Shown here piece after piece: positions 35,247-47,381 of a DNA stretch of 64,000 bases (positions within the stretch are counted from its first letter, which is position 1; each line of letters starts with the position of its first letter). A program made the position numbers and the translations under genes. Location: contig JAOVFP010000001.1 in NCBI GenBank assembly GCA_025738555.1, positions 7,254,001 through 7,318,000 of the forward strand, given 5' to 3'. This DNA comes from Cyathus striatus. Its lineage: Eukaryota > Basidiomycota > Agaricomycetes > Agaricales > Nidulariaceae. The notes below the pieces were generated by a model. That model ran no database searches and was not told the DNA's origin. It saw only the letters and a program-made list of their open reading frames with translations.

Positions 35247-35550
35247 AGTGGCCACTTTGCCTCTCCACTTGCTCTCCACTCCCACACCGCTAGTAGCACA
35301 CATTTCATGTTCTTGCCTGCAAGCAGCCTTCTCCTCTATGTAGGTTACACTATTACTTGTGTTGATGCTTGCGCTGACAAATCATTTGCACCCTAATACT
35401 TATGTACATATTTAGTAGTGGACCTCTTTTGTAGGCTAATTGAAAAGGTTCCTTATCAACTTTTCTTCTTATCAAATGAATGTATTCTGATGATTATAAA
35501 GGCCTGAAAAACTCTTTTTGCATCTTCAGTGCTCAGTGCTCAGCTTTGCT

Positions 35551-36795
35551 ATGTGCCCCTTCCAGTCTTTTCCTCTTTCACCCCCTTCACCTCCTTCATG
35601 CCTCACATATCCACCTACTACTTCACCTGCCACAAAATTTATCTTCCCAGACCTGGTATCCCACTGCACCTTCAAATTACGTGGCAACCGTCATCGAAAG
35701 CTTATCACAACTGAAACCAAGAGGTGGTTGTTCAAGGGTGATGATCTTCACGGGAACAGGAGGGATGCATATCACGGTCTCAAGTGTGGTCTTCTCACCG
35801 CAATGTGCTACCCCGATGCAGCCTATCCTCAGCTCAGAGTGTGTAACGACTTTCTGACTTACCTGTTTCACCTCGACAATCTCTCCGATGACATGGACAA
35901 CTACGGGACAAGTACAATAGCTGACATTGTTCTCAATTCGCTGTACCACCCATATATCTTTCACCCGGCTAGAGTGGGGAAAATGACTAGAGAGTACGTA
36001 CTTTATTCGTTATTATTTATTCTGATTTCTGATTTTTTACACTTCTAGCTACTTTAAACGCATGATTCTTACTGCGTCTCTTGGGGCTCAGCAGCGCTTC
36101 ATTGAAACATTTGATTTCTTCTTTCAGAGCATTACACAACAGGCCATTGATCGCAAAAATGGTTCCATTCCCGACCTGGAATCTTACATTTCATTGCGAC
36201 GTGATACGTCCGGGTGCAAGCCATGTTGGGCATTGATCGAATGTGGGGTATTTTTCTTATATAGTGATCACGATCACTGATATATATTTTATTCAGATGC
36301 TAATAATCTGAACATACCTGACGATGTAATGGATCATCACTTGATCAGGAGTCTGGGTGAGGCTGCAAATGACCTTGTGACCTGGTCAAATGTACGTGCT
36401 TATCATTTTAATTCATTCCGTGTAGCAATACTAACTTCAATTCATAGGATTTATTCTCATACAGCGTCGAGCATTCAAAGCGTGATACACATAACATGAT
36501 TCCAGTTGTTATGCATCAGCATGGGCTTGACTTGCAGGCTGCTGTTGACTTTGTTGGGGATATGTGTAAGCAGTCTATTGACCGTTTCAATGAGGACAGG
36601 AGTCAACTTCCGTCGTGGGAACCCGAGATTGATAGAGATGTCGCTGTTTATGTTGACGGGTTGGCCAATTGGATTGTGGGCTCGCTTCACTGGTCATTTG
36701 AAACTGAACGATACTTTGGCAAGACAGGTAGGAGAGTCAAGGCTACTCGTATCGTTGAAATCCTTCCTCAGCGAGACCTCAAAATTTCCAACTAG
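35551..36795 (+). CDS. Sesquiterpene synthase (class I terpene cyclase)
   Basis: Expected to ionise and cyclise farnesyl diphosphate in the cytosol. The N-terminal TKFIFPDLVSHC block is typical of mushroom sesquiterpene synthases. The aspartate-rich metal site reads HLDNLSDDMD (near 35868), the helical core includes LIEYANNLNIPDDVMDH, the NSE/DTE site reads NDLFSYSVEHSKRD (split by an intron near 36395-36448), and the RY pair is in FETERYFG (near 36700). Four exons join in frame. The second intron uses the weak donor GTGGGG (36243-36296), the only choice that keeps YANNLN in frame. The in-frame ATG at 35551 gives an unusually Pro/Ser-rich N-terminus, so the start is uncertain. Product identity cannot be predicted. 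Confidence 0.9.
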
Positions 36796-37803
36796 CTGTG
36801 CTTTATTTCCAAAGTAAGTTTTTAATTTGTCTTGCTTCTTTGAATATTTCATTGACCACTCGTTCTAGCATTGATTATTTATAATTTTGCTACTTTCATT
36901 CCATCTGTTCCCCCCCCTCTCCCCCATCCTTCTTTTTACCTTCCTTCGTTGAAGACATTTAAGTTATTATAACAGAGCCTTATTTTATTATTAAATAAAT
37001 TCGCTGCTTTGTTGTAACTTGTACTATACTCGTGATGTAAATTAGTTGAAAATGTAGCTTGTAATTAAGTGATAGCGATTTGTCGAGCATGCTGTGGGGT
37101 ATTTGAATTTTGGCTTATAAGTGAAGAGGTGTAGGTGCGGTGCGGCTACGCGTACCTAGCAAGCATAAAATAAGTGAGTTGTCGAGATGTCCGTCCGGCA
37201 GGGTGTCCAAAGGTGAAGAGAACAAATTTAGCGGAGATAACAAGAAGAGAATGAGAGTTATGAACGTAACGGGTGAGATGGAACTTCAGAACTTCGTTCT
37301 GAAGTGGTGACGACGAAATAGCGTGGTCGATAACGTTATAAACTTGTGTAAGACGATTCTGAAACGACTGTAAGTGTCCTTCAGTTCGAAAGAGTGGGGG
37401 AATAAGTTCGCAGCGCCCTCCACTCTCCCTCCAGTCATGTCGGAGTTCTTTAACAAGTGGCGGGTTTATGTACGCGTAGCGGCGTACGTGTTCGGACTCA
37501 TAAAAATTGGGTAAAAATGCCGTCGGCACAGTAGAAGCATGTCCTGTATCATATGTACTGACCGTGAATTGCAAGAGAATTCTGTCTCTCTGATAGTTCG
37601 ATGGAACGAATGATACCCGAAGCGATTATAAGGTTGGTACACTTGTCTTTATATTCTGAAGAATTTCAGATGAATGGGACTTTGCTTCTACTTAAAACTT
37701 AGCCCGCTAATCAAACCGAACTTTGAAATCTATAGGACAAAACATTCGGAACTTGTCATTTAGACAGACTGAAGTAAGTGCCATTCCCAACTCACAGAAC
37801 ACA
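36796..37803. other. Intergenic between terpene synthase and reductase
   Basis: A 142-codon minus-strand frame (37574-37146) has no recognisable domain and is left uncalled. A hairpin ACTTCAGAAC / GTTCTGAAGT with a 3-base loop is at 37283-37305. Confidence 0.4.
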
Positions 37804-39186
37804 TCACCAATCTTTCTTCTCTACCTCCTCCAAAATATCTCTCAGCGTCTCTTCCTTCGACTTAAACTCAATCCCCAAAACACGCGTCGTTTTTTCCGCA
37901 TCATAGTCGAATTTATAGTTTCTCTCAAGTCCTGGAATACCCTTCTGCAATGGACGCTTCGCAATGGAGTTCGCAAGATCCAACCATTCCTGCCATGTAA
38001 ACGCACCTAAAAGTATATCCAACGTAAATAATCAAATCCAATTATTCTTAGACGAGCGTTAAGTACCAGCGTTTACGATGAATCTCTGGCCTCCTGCTTC
38101 GGACCTTTCGAGCGCTTGAACGTGCGCTTCCGCAATATCGCGCACGTCCACCCAGCAGCTTGAAGAGCACAGTGTAGATTCTTTCAGCTGGGAATTGGGA
38201 TCAAGGACAATATTGTAGAAGGTTTTCATGGAGGATGTGAATGCATCTGGGGTTTGGATGTCTTGCAGCGAAGGCTAAGTTGATTCATGTAAGATAAATA
38301 ATATGGAAAGATATTAGATGAACGTACACCGAGAACAAGAGGTGGGTGAAGAGCCACCAGGTCGAATGCTATGTCAGATCTGAATGTAGTGACGAAGTCC
38401 CAAGCAGCTATACTTGGCCATGAGTACTGTGTCTTATCGTAGCTCACAATAAAAAAAACCTCGCTCAGCTAAGGTCTTGCTAGCACGATACTTATCGTTA
38501 GTAGAAGCTTTCTTTCCTTCCTTCTTCACCATCTCTGCAGATTCAGTGTTCCAATCATCAGGTGAATATACGATGAACTCGCCGGCATCAATCAGAGTGG
38601 GGGATAAGACTGCTGCGCCAGACGACGTGTATACAACACGTTTGACGCTCTTGCTGCTGGGCAGGTCAGATCCATAGACATATGAAGCATAAGATAAGAA
38701 TCTGACCCCTGTTTCTTTGCACTATCCAAAAGACCAACGGTGCCTTTCACAGCTGGAACTATATAGACTAATGAAAACTTAATCAACGCCAGCAGGGATG
38801 CAAATATATGTAGGAATGCATTTACCGTCTGGTTCAAGATCAGGATCGTCCTGCGGCAGCGGGGATGCCATGTGTGCAATGGCGTCAATCCCTCTCACAG
38901 CTTCGTCGAACGCGCCTTCCTATCAGCACCAGGCGAAATGTAAGTTCTCGTTTCACTTTTCAAAGGTGTTTAGGAAGCTTACCTTTGTTATATCGTCCAC
39001 GATCGCAATCTCCAATTTAGCTTCATACCGACCAAAGAGCCCTCTCAAGTAATCTCCCTTGTCCAATGTACGCACTTGGGCTCGTACAGAATATCCCTTC
39101 TTTAGGAGTAAGTGCACGACCCACAGGGCGATGTATCCGTTTGCGCCTGTAACGAGAACCTTGGATTCAGTGGGGATAGCAGGCAT
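37804..39186 (-). CDS. NAD(P)-dependent reductase, DFR-like extended SDR
   Basis: The start is MPAIPTESKVLVTGANGYIA at 39186, giving the glycine-rich nucleotide site TGANGYIA. Downstream are IAHMASPLP-type and VKRVVYTSSGAAV segments, the catalytic YRASK (Tyr-x-x-x-Lys, near 38490), LHPPLVLG, and a C-terminal TRVLGIEFKSKEETL. This order is that of dihydroflavonol-4-reductase/ketoreductase-like extended SDRs, which reduce carbonyls of small molecules in the cytosol. About six short introns are needed; one (about 38660-38712) has donor GTCAGA and keeps KKQG joined to SKSVKRV. The gene is complete. Its position beside the terpene synthase, in convergent orientation, makes a tailoring role thinkable but unproven; such SDRs are also common alone. 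Confidence 0.88.
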
Positions 39187-39639
39187 GGTTTATGGTGATT
39201 ATCAGATTTCTGGGAAATGGTCTCTTCATTGTGTTTTAAATAGATTATACCACTGACCACTTGAGCCCGTGGAAGGGCTATAAATGAAGAAATCGTGATC
39301 ACCATCGATGTCGTAGGTATGGCGTCGAAGCCGTGGGAACTTAAATTTAGTGAGATTAGTAAGAGATGGTTGCAAGTTCGAACCGTGCTTGGCGTCGCGA
39401 ATTGAGAGTGATGAAATTTGGATGGAATCGACCAATACATCCCCATCTTATCTTATCTTGTAACCTCTCATCGTACAAGCTCTTCATCCTCCTCTATAAT
39501 ATCAATCTCACACACAACAAGAATCATATTTAGATACAAACATATTGATTGAATCTGAACCGATCTGATTACTGCACCCCGTCCCGTCTCCATAGTAGAA
39601 TTAGACTTGGATTAAACCGGGAATACTCACCGAACGGCA
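39187..39639. other. Intergenic upstream of the reductase
   Basis: Promoter region of the minus-strand reductase. No further gene. An AGTTCGAACC box B-like word at 39369 lacks a partner box A. Confidence 0.4.
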
Positions 39640-41640
39640 TGCACCATGCTGCAAATGGAATAACAATTACACTTGTCTGGCTCAGTCGGATACTTGCAGA
39701 GTTCGTGAATTAGCCTCGTATTAGACGACATGTTCATGTTATCACCGATGTGTTATACGAGTAGTCAATTGTTTAATGGAAGCGAGGTTGCAGTGCTTTA
39801 CCGTTCGCACTATATCTTTTTGTAGCCCCAAGTCAGTGCAGTATGTTATATTCATACTGTACCGAGTATCAAACAAGGCCGTCTAGCTCGAGTGTTAAAC
39901 GTTAGTGTCTTATGAATAGGCGACCATATTGCACTGTGTACAAAATGTTACAAGGTGTAGTATTCGATCATTATTTTGCAAGCACAACACAATTCTATCT
40001 GATTACTCTGACGAAGTAAGGAAATCTCATTCATCATAACCGTTCTCTGACTGACAATCCGTATTTCTTATCAATTCTTAGCTTACCGGATTGCAATATA
40101 TTCATCATGTTCAAATGAATTACATATAACCATGCCGGGCAGGGGAAGGTATTACACCACATGTTAAAGAAATCTAACACGTCCGCCTAGGTCAATCAGA
40201 TAGAGGGAAACTTCGTAAGAATAGGTGACAATATCGACGATGCGACGATCTAAAGATCTGCTTTTACTTCAAATTTGGTTCTTTTTCGAAGTACTGTCGA
40301 GGTTTCTGGGAGAATCATATCATAGAGTGCATTAAGATAACAACTCAAGCCCGCCTGGCTCATTCGGAGAGTGTCATGTTAAACTCTTTTTGAGTCTTGA
40401 CGCCAATGACTTGTACGGCAACTATTTTTTATTCTTTCGACAATTAGTAAACGTTGTCAATAATAATGGAGAAAAATGAAGTCATGCGAGTGTAGGGCTT
40501 TGTAGGGGTGAAGTGGGGGGTCAGTTGGGGTCAGTTGGAACGTCTCTACGTAATGTGAGAACATTTAACGGGGTATGCCGGGCCACCAACCACAGATCCG
40601 AGTCCCGAGTCCCGAGTCCCGACCGCTCTCCAAATTCTCTCCCGGTCTCACTCTCTGACTCAACTTACTCTCCCTACCATAACCCAAATTTACTAGACTC
40701 TTTTACCCTTCGCATATCGTTTCTGCATGGGAGTGGCAGACCTACCTTCAGAGGCAGCTCTCTGCTCGTAGTACCGTACAGCACGTTCAAATTGGCAAGT
40801 CACTTCAACGTCTAAAGATCTGATCAGGCAGATGTAGTAATTCCAGTATACCGCAACAATATCATGGTCATGAGCTCATACGTGTTTTTCATCAATCTTG
40901 TCGATCTCAACGCGGACGAACGATGCGCGTACTAGTGTTTATGCGCTGGCGCTGCGGCGCTTGTGTATTGATCTTGTGGTTAAAGTACGTCCTTTCTACT
41001 ATATTTTCCTCACGAGTACACATAAGCAACTCCACTATTGTCATAAACTCTTCCTGGGCAGAAGAGGACTCTTTACGCGCGTTTCCGACGGAAACGAAAG
41101 ATAGCGTGGACGTGTGGAGGGATATACGTCACTCTCGGAGGGAAGAAGGCTGACGAGCTAGCGCAGGAAGTGATAGACCTTGACGAGATGCAGTCTGATA
41201 TGGGCCTAGGGAGTCAGGACTCCCCATGCATATGACACGGCTATCTTCGAGTGTGCTTCAAGGGCACCCCATTGAAAGAGACCCAGTCCTCACAACGGCA
41301 CCTCCACTATAATCCAGGCCCATCAGACTCCTTTGACATTCGCATATAGCTACTATGTACTAGGATTCTGAATGCTAGGCTACTAGCCGACATGGTGTTC
41401 TTCTACTGTCTGGTGTCAGGAACACTCTTCCTCGCTCAGCTACTGCATGTTAGGATTCTGTACGCTAGAGCGACTTCTTCTGTCCCAGCGGGTACGCCCT
41501 CTCTCGCTCTTTGCAATTCTGTACTTGGGCTTTGTCGTTGCAGGACGATATAGTTTTTCCTACGAGACGTTACAGTACAACTCGCACGAAATCCGCAACG
41601 TTGGCAATCCATTCCTCTGTGCACGTACTCGAGTCTGTGA
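39640..41640 (+). repeat. Tandem segmental duplication, copy 1
   Basis: Aligns in the same orientation with 42000-43400, which lacks internal parts. Landmarks are ATTACACTTG(T/C)CTGGCT, GACATGTTCATGTTATC, ACAAGCCCG-like and CTCAAGCCCGCCT blocks, GTAATGTGAGAAC and TTTGCAATTCTGTACTT. tRNA-like box A words occur near 39676, 40187 and 40353. All frames are interrupted. Confidence 0.75.
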
Positions 41641-41999
41641 AACGCTCTACAGTGTTTTTATATATGCCCTCGCTCATTCCTACGCCGCTTGTGGTGTCAC
41701 CGTGTTGCTTGGATAGAAGTGACCAGGAGAAGCAGACGGAATATATGATATGTCGCCGTTGGACCTTATAGTTTTGTTCCAGTTTGATCCATACCCTCTT
41801 TGGGCCCGGCGGACAGCCTAAGCTGAACTATATGTTATCCCCACCGTGACTTACCTCAACATTTTCCACTGTTCTACTTCCTTGCCCGTCAACTTGTACA
41901 CCCGACACAACCGTGTGCTAGGCTATCTACTATCGTCTTCTGTCGTTCTAGCCGGTACATACCTCTCCCTCGCTCAAGCTCAAGGAACGTCATACATTA
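41641..41999. other. Spacer between the duplicated segments
   Basis: No supported gene. A plus-strand frame at 41846-42037 has no motif. Confidence 0.4.
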
Positions 42000-43400
42000 T
42001 AGTGCACATGGAATACCAATTACACTTGCCTGGCTGACTCGGATACATAGAATGTTCGTGGATTAGTCTCTCATTATTAGGCGACATGTTCATGTTATCG
42101 TTGGTACTGATGTATTACACGATTAGCCAACTGCTTGAATCTGAAATGTGCCATATATTTTTCGTAACTTCAACCCAGTGCAGTGTGTTATATTCATAGT
42201 GTCTCAAGTATCAAATACGACCGTTTTGTTCAATTGTTACACGTTAATGTCTCACGAACAGGCGACCATACCTAAACCGACGTCCCCGTGTACAAAATTT
42301 TACAAGGCGTGGTACCGGTCATTATGTTCTTTGACGTGGTAAAGAAACCTGATTAATCATTACTTCTCTTCTGATATCCGAATCCCCTTCATTCTTAGCT
42401 TACCAGATCTCAATATAAAGTTCATCAAGTTACTAGTACCGGTTTAAATTGTGAGAACTAACGCTTGCGATAACTATAACTATAGGCGGTGAACTAACAG
42501 GTAGTACACTGCATGTTAAATAAATCGAACACGTCCGAGTCCGCCTAGCTCAATCGGATGGTATGGTGAAACTTCGTACGAATAGGTGAGTTTTACATCA
42601 AATTTAGAGCTGTTACTTTTCGATGTACTGACTGGGTTTCTGGGAGTATCATAATCTATAGAGGTCATTAAGATAACAACTCAAGCCCGCCTAACTCATT
42701 CGGAGTGTGTCATGTTAAACTCTTATTTGAGTCTTGACGCTAATAACTAGGTGTGACATCAATGTACTATCCACTGTATTTTTATCGATGACTTCGAGTT
42801 GGAGCTTGAAGCTTGAAGTCTCTAAAGTCTTGATCATCTTACACCTTGCAAATATCCTGGATGGGTGTGTTATTTCGGTTAAGTATTTCACCGAGTTCAA
42901 ACCTTCATACCATACGTAAATTCCTTGTAAATACCACGAAATCTAGGGCTCAGATACATAGGCCAGCCTAGATCAATCGGATAGAGCGCTCATTCTCATG
43001 ATTACATAGGTGGCCTTTGGGTCTTCTTCACATTATTTTTATTCCTTCGACAAATATAAAGGACTTAGGCCAGGGTTTTGTGGTCTTGCGCGTAATGTGA
43101 GAACCTTCAACGGCGTTTTTCGGGCAGCCAACCGCAGAGTCGAGTCCCAAGTCCCCAGTCCCGACCACGCCTACTACGTGTACCTAGCTATCAAATCAAG
43201 GGGTGTCAGCTCGGTAAGTTCAGAACACAACGTTATACTTCATGTTTAAGAAGTACATAACCTTGTATCAAATACCTTCACCCAGCTTTCACCATCACTC
43301 TTCGCAATTCTGTACTTCGGCTATGTCGTTGTCGGAGGATGTGATTTGTCTAACGAGACGTCCCAGCTTAACTCGCAGGAAATTAGCAACGCTGGCTATT
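42000..43400 (+). repeat. Tandem segmental duplication, copy 2, with tRNA-like motifs
   Basis: Counterpart of 39640-41640. It carries GTCCGCCTAGCTCAATCGGA (42534-42553), GCCCGCCTAACTCATTCGGA (42687-42706) and GCCTAGATCAATCGGATAGA (near 42965-42984). These resemble 5' halves of tRNA genes of the Lys type, with box A TAGCTCARTCGG. No complete cloverleaf or matching 3' half is found, so these are tRNA-derived repeat (SINE-like) remnants and not tRNA genes. Confidence 0.7.
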
Positions 43401-43602
43401 CATTGCTCAGTGCTAACGAATTCTTCTTTGATATTGGCTCCCGGAGCATGCCGTGCATGACCGGCTCCGACTCACGAATCATCACCAATAATAGATTAAC
43501 ATCCCACAAATAAATATGACGAATATACATTAAACATTAAGAATTACTTAAAGTACGCTGCATGTAAGTGAATTAAAAGGGATATACTAATAAAAAATGA
43601 TC

Positions 43603-46155
43603 TCAATGCTTCTCGTCGTCGAAGTGACCCTCCTTCATGTAATTCAAACGATCTTCTTGCCTATCAAGGTCTCTAGTAGAGAACCAAAACACCGCACCCG
43701 AAGCGGCAGCAAGAACTCCCATGACTCCGTAATTCCACACCAGAAGTGGATCAGATGAAAGCGCTATAATTATAGTATGAAAAACGAGTTGAAAATAATG
43801 ATAAAATTAAACTTACAGACAAATGCTTCACCTATAGCAGAAGCAACTGCGGACATGAACAGGAAATATGACGTAACCAAGGAGCGCATGTTCTTAGGCG
43901 CTTTCGTGAAGGCATACTCTATACCTGTGACAGAGGCCAATATCTCACTGATAGCGATCAAAATGTATCTATATTATATATAAAAACATCAGTAACAGAA
44001 TAAAATTAAAATTAAAAAGACCTACGCTCCAGACTGAATCCATACACTCAACGGTGATACTTGATCCTCGCAGGTTGACGCCATATATCCACAAGGATTG
44101 GTCTGTTAAATATTTATGAGTCAATGTGAACTGTATCAAAGTAATTATTGAATTACCTTGTAAATGTAGTGTTGAACCACTAGTATTGTAGAGTATGATC
44201 AGAATAGGATAATAAAATAATAAAATAAATGAATAGTACTACTAACCTGCCGCCCATACCATCGCAGCTGCTCCAGTAAAAAATCCAAGTGTAATCTTTT
44301 TCAGCGCAGTGAACTGAATGTGCATACGACGAAGGAAAGGGTACAACTGTGGATTACAAGTCAGAATTTAGAATGAACCCGAGGTGCTAAACACTTTACC
44401 AAAAGATCAAATGCAGGAATAAGAATAATCAAAGCAAAGGGATCAAGATTAGATAAGATATCATTCGGAATCCCACGCGTAGTCATCGTTGCTGCTTGGG
44501 AAATCAAGTTGTTGTTGATCTGGTTATAAGTTACCCCTATAAAGTTATAGTGAGTAAATGAATATATTAATTATGAAGAATCACGAACAGTATAACGGAT
44601 ACCAGAGAAAAACACCACAAGCTTTAAGCCCACGCTGAAGCTCGTCAACCCAGTTATCATCAAAAGTCATCCATTTGGGCTTAGACTCTCCCAACTGCCT
44701 ACTAGGCTTCGCTTGATCCCAAAATCCAGGAGCATTGAAGTTCTTGAAAGTCCGGATAGGGTTCCAGCTCCACCTTCCACGAGATGCAAGTCTCCAAACG
44801 CGAACCGCTGTGAGTAAGACAGATCCTGTCGGTTTAGAACGCTGATAACGGTTACGGCCTGCCCACAATACCAACGGGCTCAAGAGAAAGACGATTGTGG
44901 GAAGCGTGAATGCGAGCCAGAAACCCACGTACTGTGCTTCATTGAGTACAGGAAACAAATAAATATGTAATAACATACCTTCTCTGAGTACGTCATTCCA
45001 ATTTGACCAAGCAGAGCCCCGATGTTAATAAACAAGTAGAAATACTACCGAATAATAATTAGTAAGTGCAGTGAATTATAATAGTATATATACCATGAAG
45101 ATTCGAGAAACTGTTAGATTAGGATCAACAATAACTCTCTCCCCAGATTTGTTGGTAACGACGAAAAGCTTTGTCTTCTTATATTGTTCTGCTATGAGTG
45201 GAGATATGTTGGGTTTGAATAAACCAGTACCTGATATCAATAAGCCTTCAATGTATTCATAAACGATACATAGCACGTACCGAATCCCATCACAATTATG
45301 GCAGCGACGAAGGCCCCAACTGCACTCTTATGCTCAATGATACCAGGAATTGCGGCAACAATAAGCAGAATGTGGCCAATGAGAGCGACCACTACTGCTA
45401 TACAGATGGTTCGGAACCGTCCAAGGTGCGCATCTGCAACATAAGCCCCTGCGAAAGGCGTAATGTAGCACCTGGAACAAAAATAATTAGGATAAATGAT
45501 GAAATAGAAAGTAGTAATGACATACCAGAACATATAGAATGTTGTTAAACCAGTAGACACTCGCTGTCCCAGCCCTAAAGCTCCTGCTTGTCCTTCGGCA
45601 CCACCGGCACCAGTATGTGAACCCTCCGGCATCGGTTGCTGAATAAAGTTGGTCTACAAAACTATATCAGAAAGTATTCTGCAAAGAGATCTGGAACAAC
45701 GTACGAAGACAACTTGACATCCGTAAAACTGGGAGAAATAATGTGTCAGCCACTTTACATGATATCTTTGAGAAGAATTACGTACCGAAAACCGTTCAGC
45801 AATCTCAACAATCGCAATGACTGGGTGAAATTAATCAATGAATAAGTTTGAAGAATAAATAAAACAACAACATACGATAGGCATTCCATGGAACAGCATC
45901 AGGAACACGCCTCAAAGTATGAATTTCATCTTCAGTTGGAAATTCAAGACCCGCATGGACATAATCAGGCTCATCGAGTACATCGTCGCGACTACTATAT
46001 AAAGAGGGAGATCTCTCAACTTCAACCTTCTTCTCGCTAGCGGAGGAAGCCTCAAAATCAATAGTCTGCGCGTGTCGTTTCCCTTCCTCGTACTCGATAT
46101 GAGCTATTTCAGCCACAGCAGCGAAGGTCTGGTCGTCGTGCTGGATAGCTGCCAT
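43603..46155 (-). CDS. POT/PTR2-family proton-coupled oligopeptide transporter
   Basis: A 12-helix plasma-membrane importer of di- and tripeptides by family. The start is MAAIQHDDQT at 46155 with a hydrophilic N-terminal region. The ExxERF proton-coupling motif follows as IVEIAERF then FYGCQVVF across a short intron. Further blocks are GAYVADAHLGRFRTI, GTGLFKPNISPLIAEQY and the PTR2 signature YFYLFINIGALLGQ (near 45045-45005). The C-terminal half includes WTFD-like DDNWVDELQRG, GIPNDILSNLDPFALIILIPAFD, ISEILASVTGIEYAFTKAPKNMRS and a tail MKEGHFDDEKH ending at 43603. About twelve exons join in frame with GT-AG introns; no disruption. It probably serves nitrogen acquisition. Confidence 0.93.
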
Positions 46156-46365
46156 TGGAGGGCGAGGCGAGGTGTGGCTTCTGGAAGGAGGTGGAACGAA
46201 ATGTAAAGGAAGAAAGAGATAGGAAGAGGTTGTGGAGGGAAATGGAATTTGTTGAATGTGCGGCGGTGGTATTTAGTTGTTGAATTGGTAGGAGTTATTT
46301 CATGTGATAAGGAATGTATTGTCTGATAAGATTGTATTGAAAACGATCTGATCGTGAACGGACGA

Positions 46366-46640
46366 TAACTGTGCGATCAATCTAATATACCCCGTAGATA
46401 AAAAACCGGTTGACCACTTAACATCAACGTCAACTGTGGGGTATATCTGTATTGTGCGTATCGTTATCACTCGTTCTACAGATAAACAGAAATCACTATG
46501 CGATCGACCTAGGCCTAGTATGCCCCGCAGATAGTGCAACAATGCCTCATAACTGTGGGGTGAATATGTATTGTACATATCGTTATCATTCGGTATACAG
46601 TGTGGTCACAGGTAGTGCTTGTTGACCTGTGGGGTTATCA
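46366..46640. promoter_or_regulatory. Paired CCCC-n-GGGG repeats upstream of the peptide transporter
   Basis: Two ~130-bp direct repeats (about 46366-46490 and 46497-46620) each contain a CCCCG(T/C)AGATA word and, 30-45 bases later, CTGTGGGGT, then TGTATTGT, ATATCGTTATCA or CGTATCGTTATCA, and TCG. In the first, ATATACCCC (46385-46393) and GGGGTATAT (46438-46446) are perfect complements. A third partial copy (CCTGTGGGGTTATCATTCG) is at 46625. The position 200-480 bp before the start suggests cis-regulatory sites, but this is inference. Confidence 0.45.
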
Positions 46641-47381
46641 TTCGTTTAGTCTAAATAATCAGTTTAGTCGCAAATTGTTGGAAGTTATTATTATTATGAT
46701 GCTTTGGTAATTGAGGTTAATATATATTTATGTAAGTAAAACCTACAGATTTAATAAGTATTGTAGCCTCCTATGATATCTAATCGTCTATGACCATTAG
46801 CCTACTTAAAGACTCATCCTAATGAGAATAGTATTGGACACACCTTCATGAATTCAAGTAAGAGTTGCCATGGACAACCGACAGACGGTGTTGAGCCACA
46901 TCAGGCGTCCGTGAGCATGGGAAGCAACCAGTACTTATATGTTTATGTCGTCAAAATACCACAGTTTACTTTGGTATGTGGAGATCAGTGAGAGTAGGCG
47001 ATGCTGTTGATACGCATAACCTGTGGGCGAATGCTGCGGCTCGTTGCATCTCGTATATATTCATCATAGTGTGGATGAGAGTTGGACTGCTTCAAGGTGT
47101 TTCACATAGAAGGTGAGTGAGAGACGCGTTCAGTTTGATTGCATAGGTGCATCATAAGGACGTGTTCCACGCAGCGCCAACTTTCCGATAAGTCGATTCT
47201 AATCTAAGAGGTATAATACAAATGTAAAGGCAAGATTGAGAACCCAAGAGCGTGTTCCATGTACTTAGCGGCAGTACGAGGCCGGAACCTGGTATATTTT
47301 CTGCATTAGGGTACACATCAATGAGTAAAAGTCCTATGTCCAATAAAAACAAAACATACGTGTCTGTGGGAAGTCATACTG
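46641..47381. other. Intergenic, no supported gene
   Basis: AT-rich DNA without supported frames or clear repeats. Confidence 0.4.

Noticed and set aside
37146..37574. 142-codon minus-strand frame between terpene synthase and reductase
   Set aside because: No domain and no splice evidence, and part of it overlaps a block shared with the non-coding 33800 region.
39369..39379. AGTTCGAACC, resembling a tRNA box B
   Set aside because: No box A or cloverleaf can be built around it.
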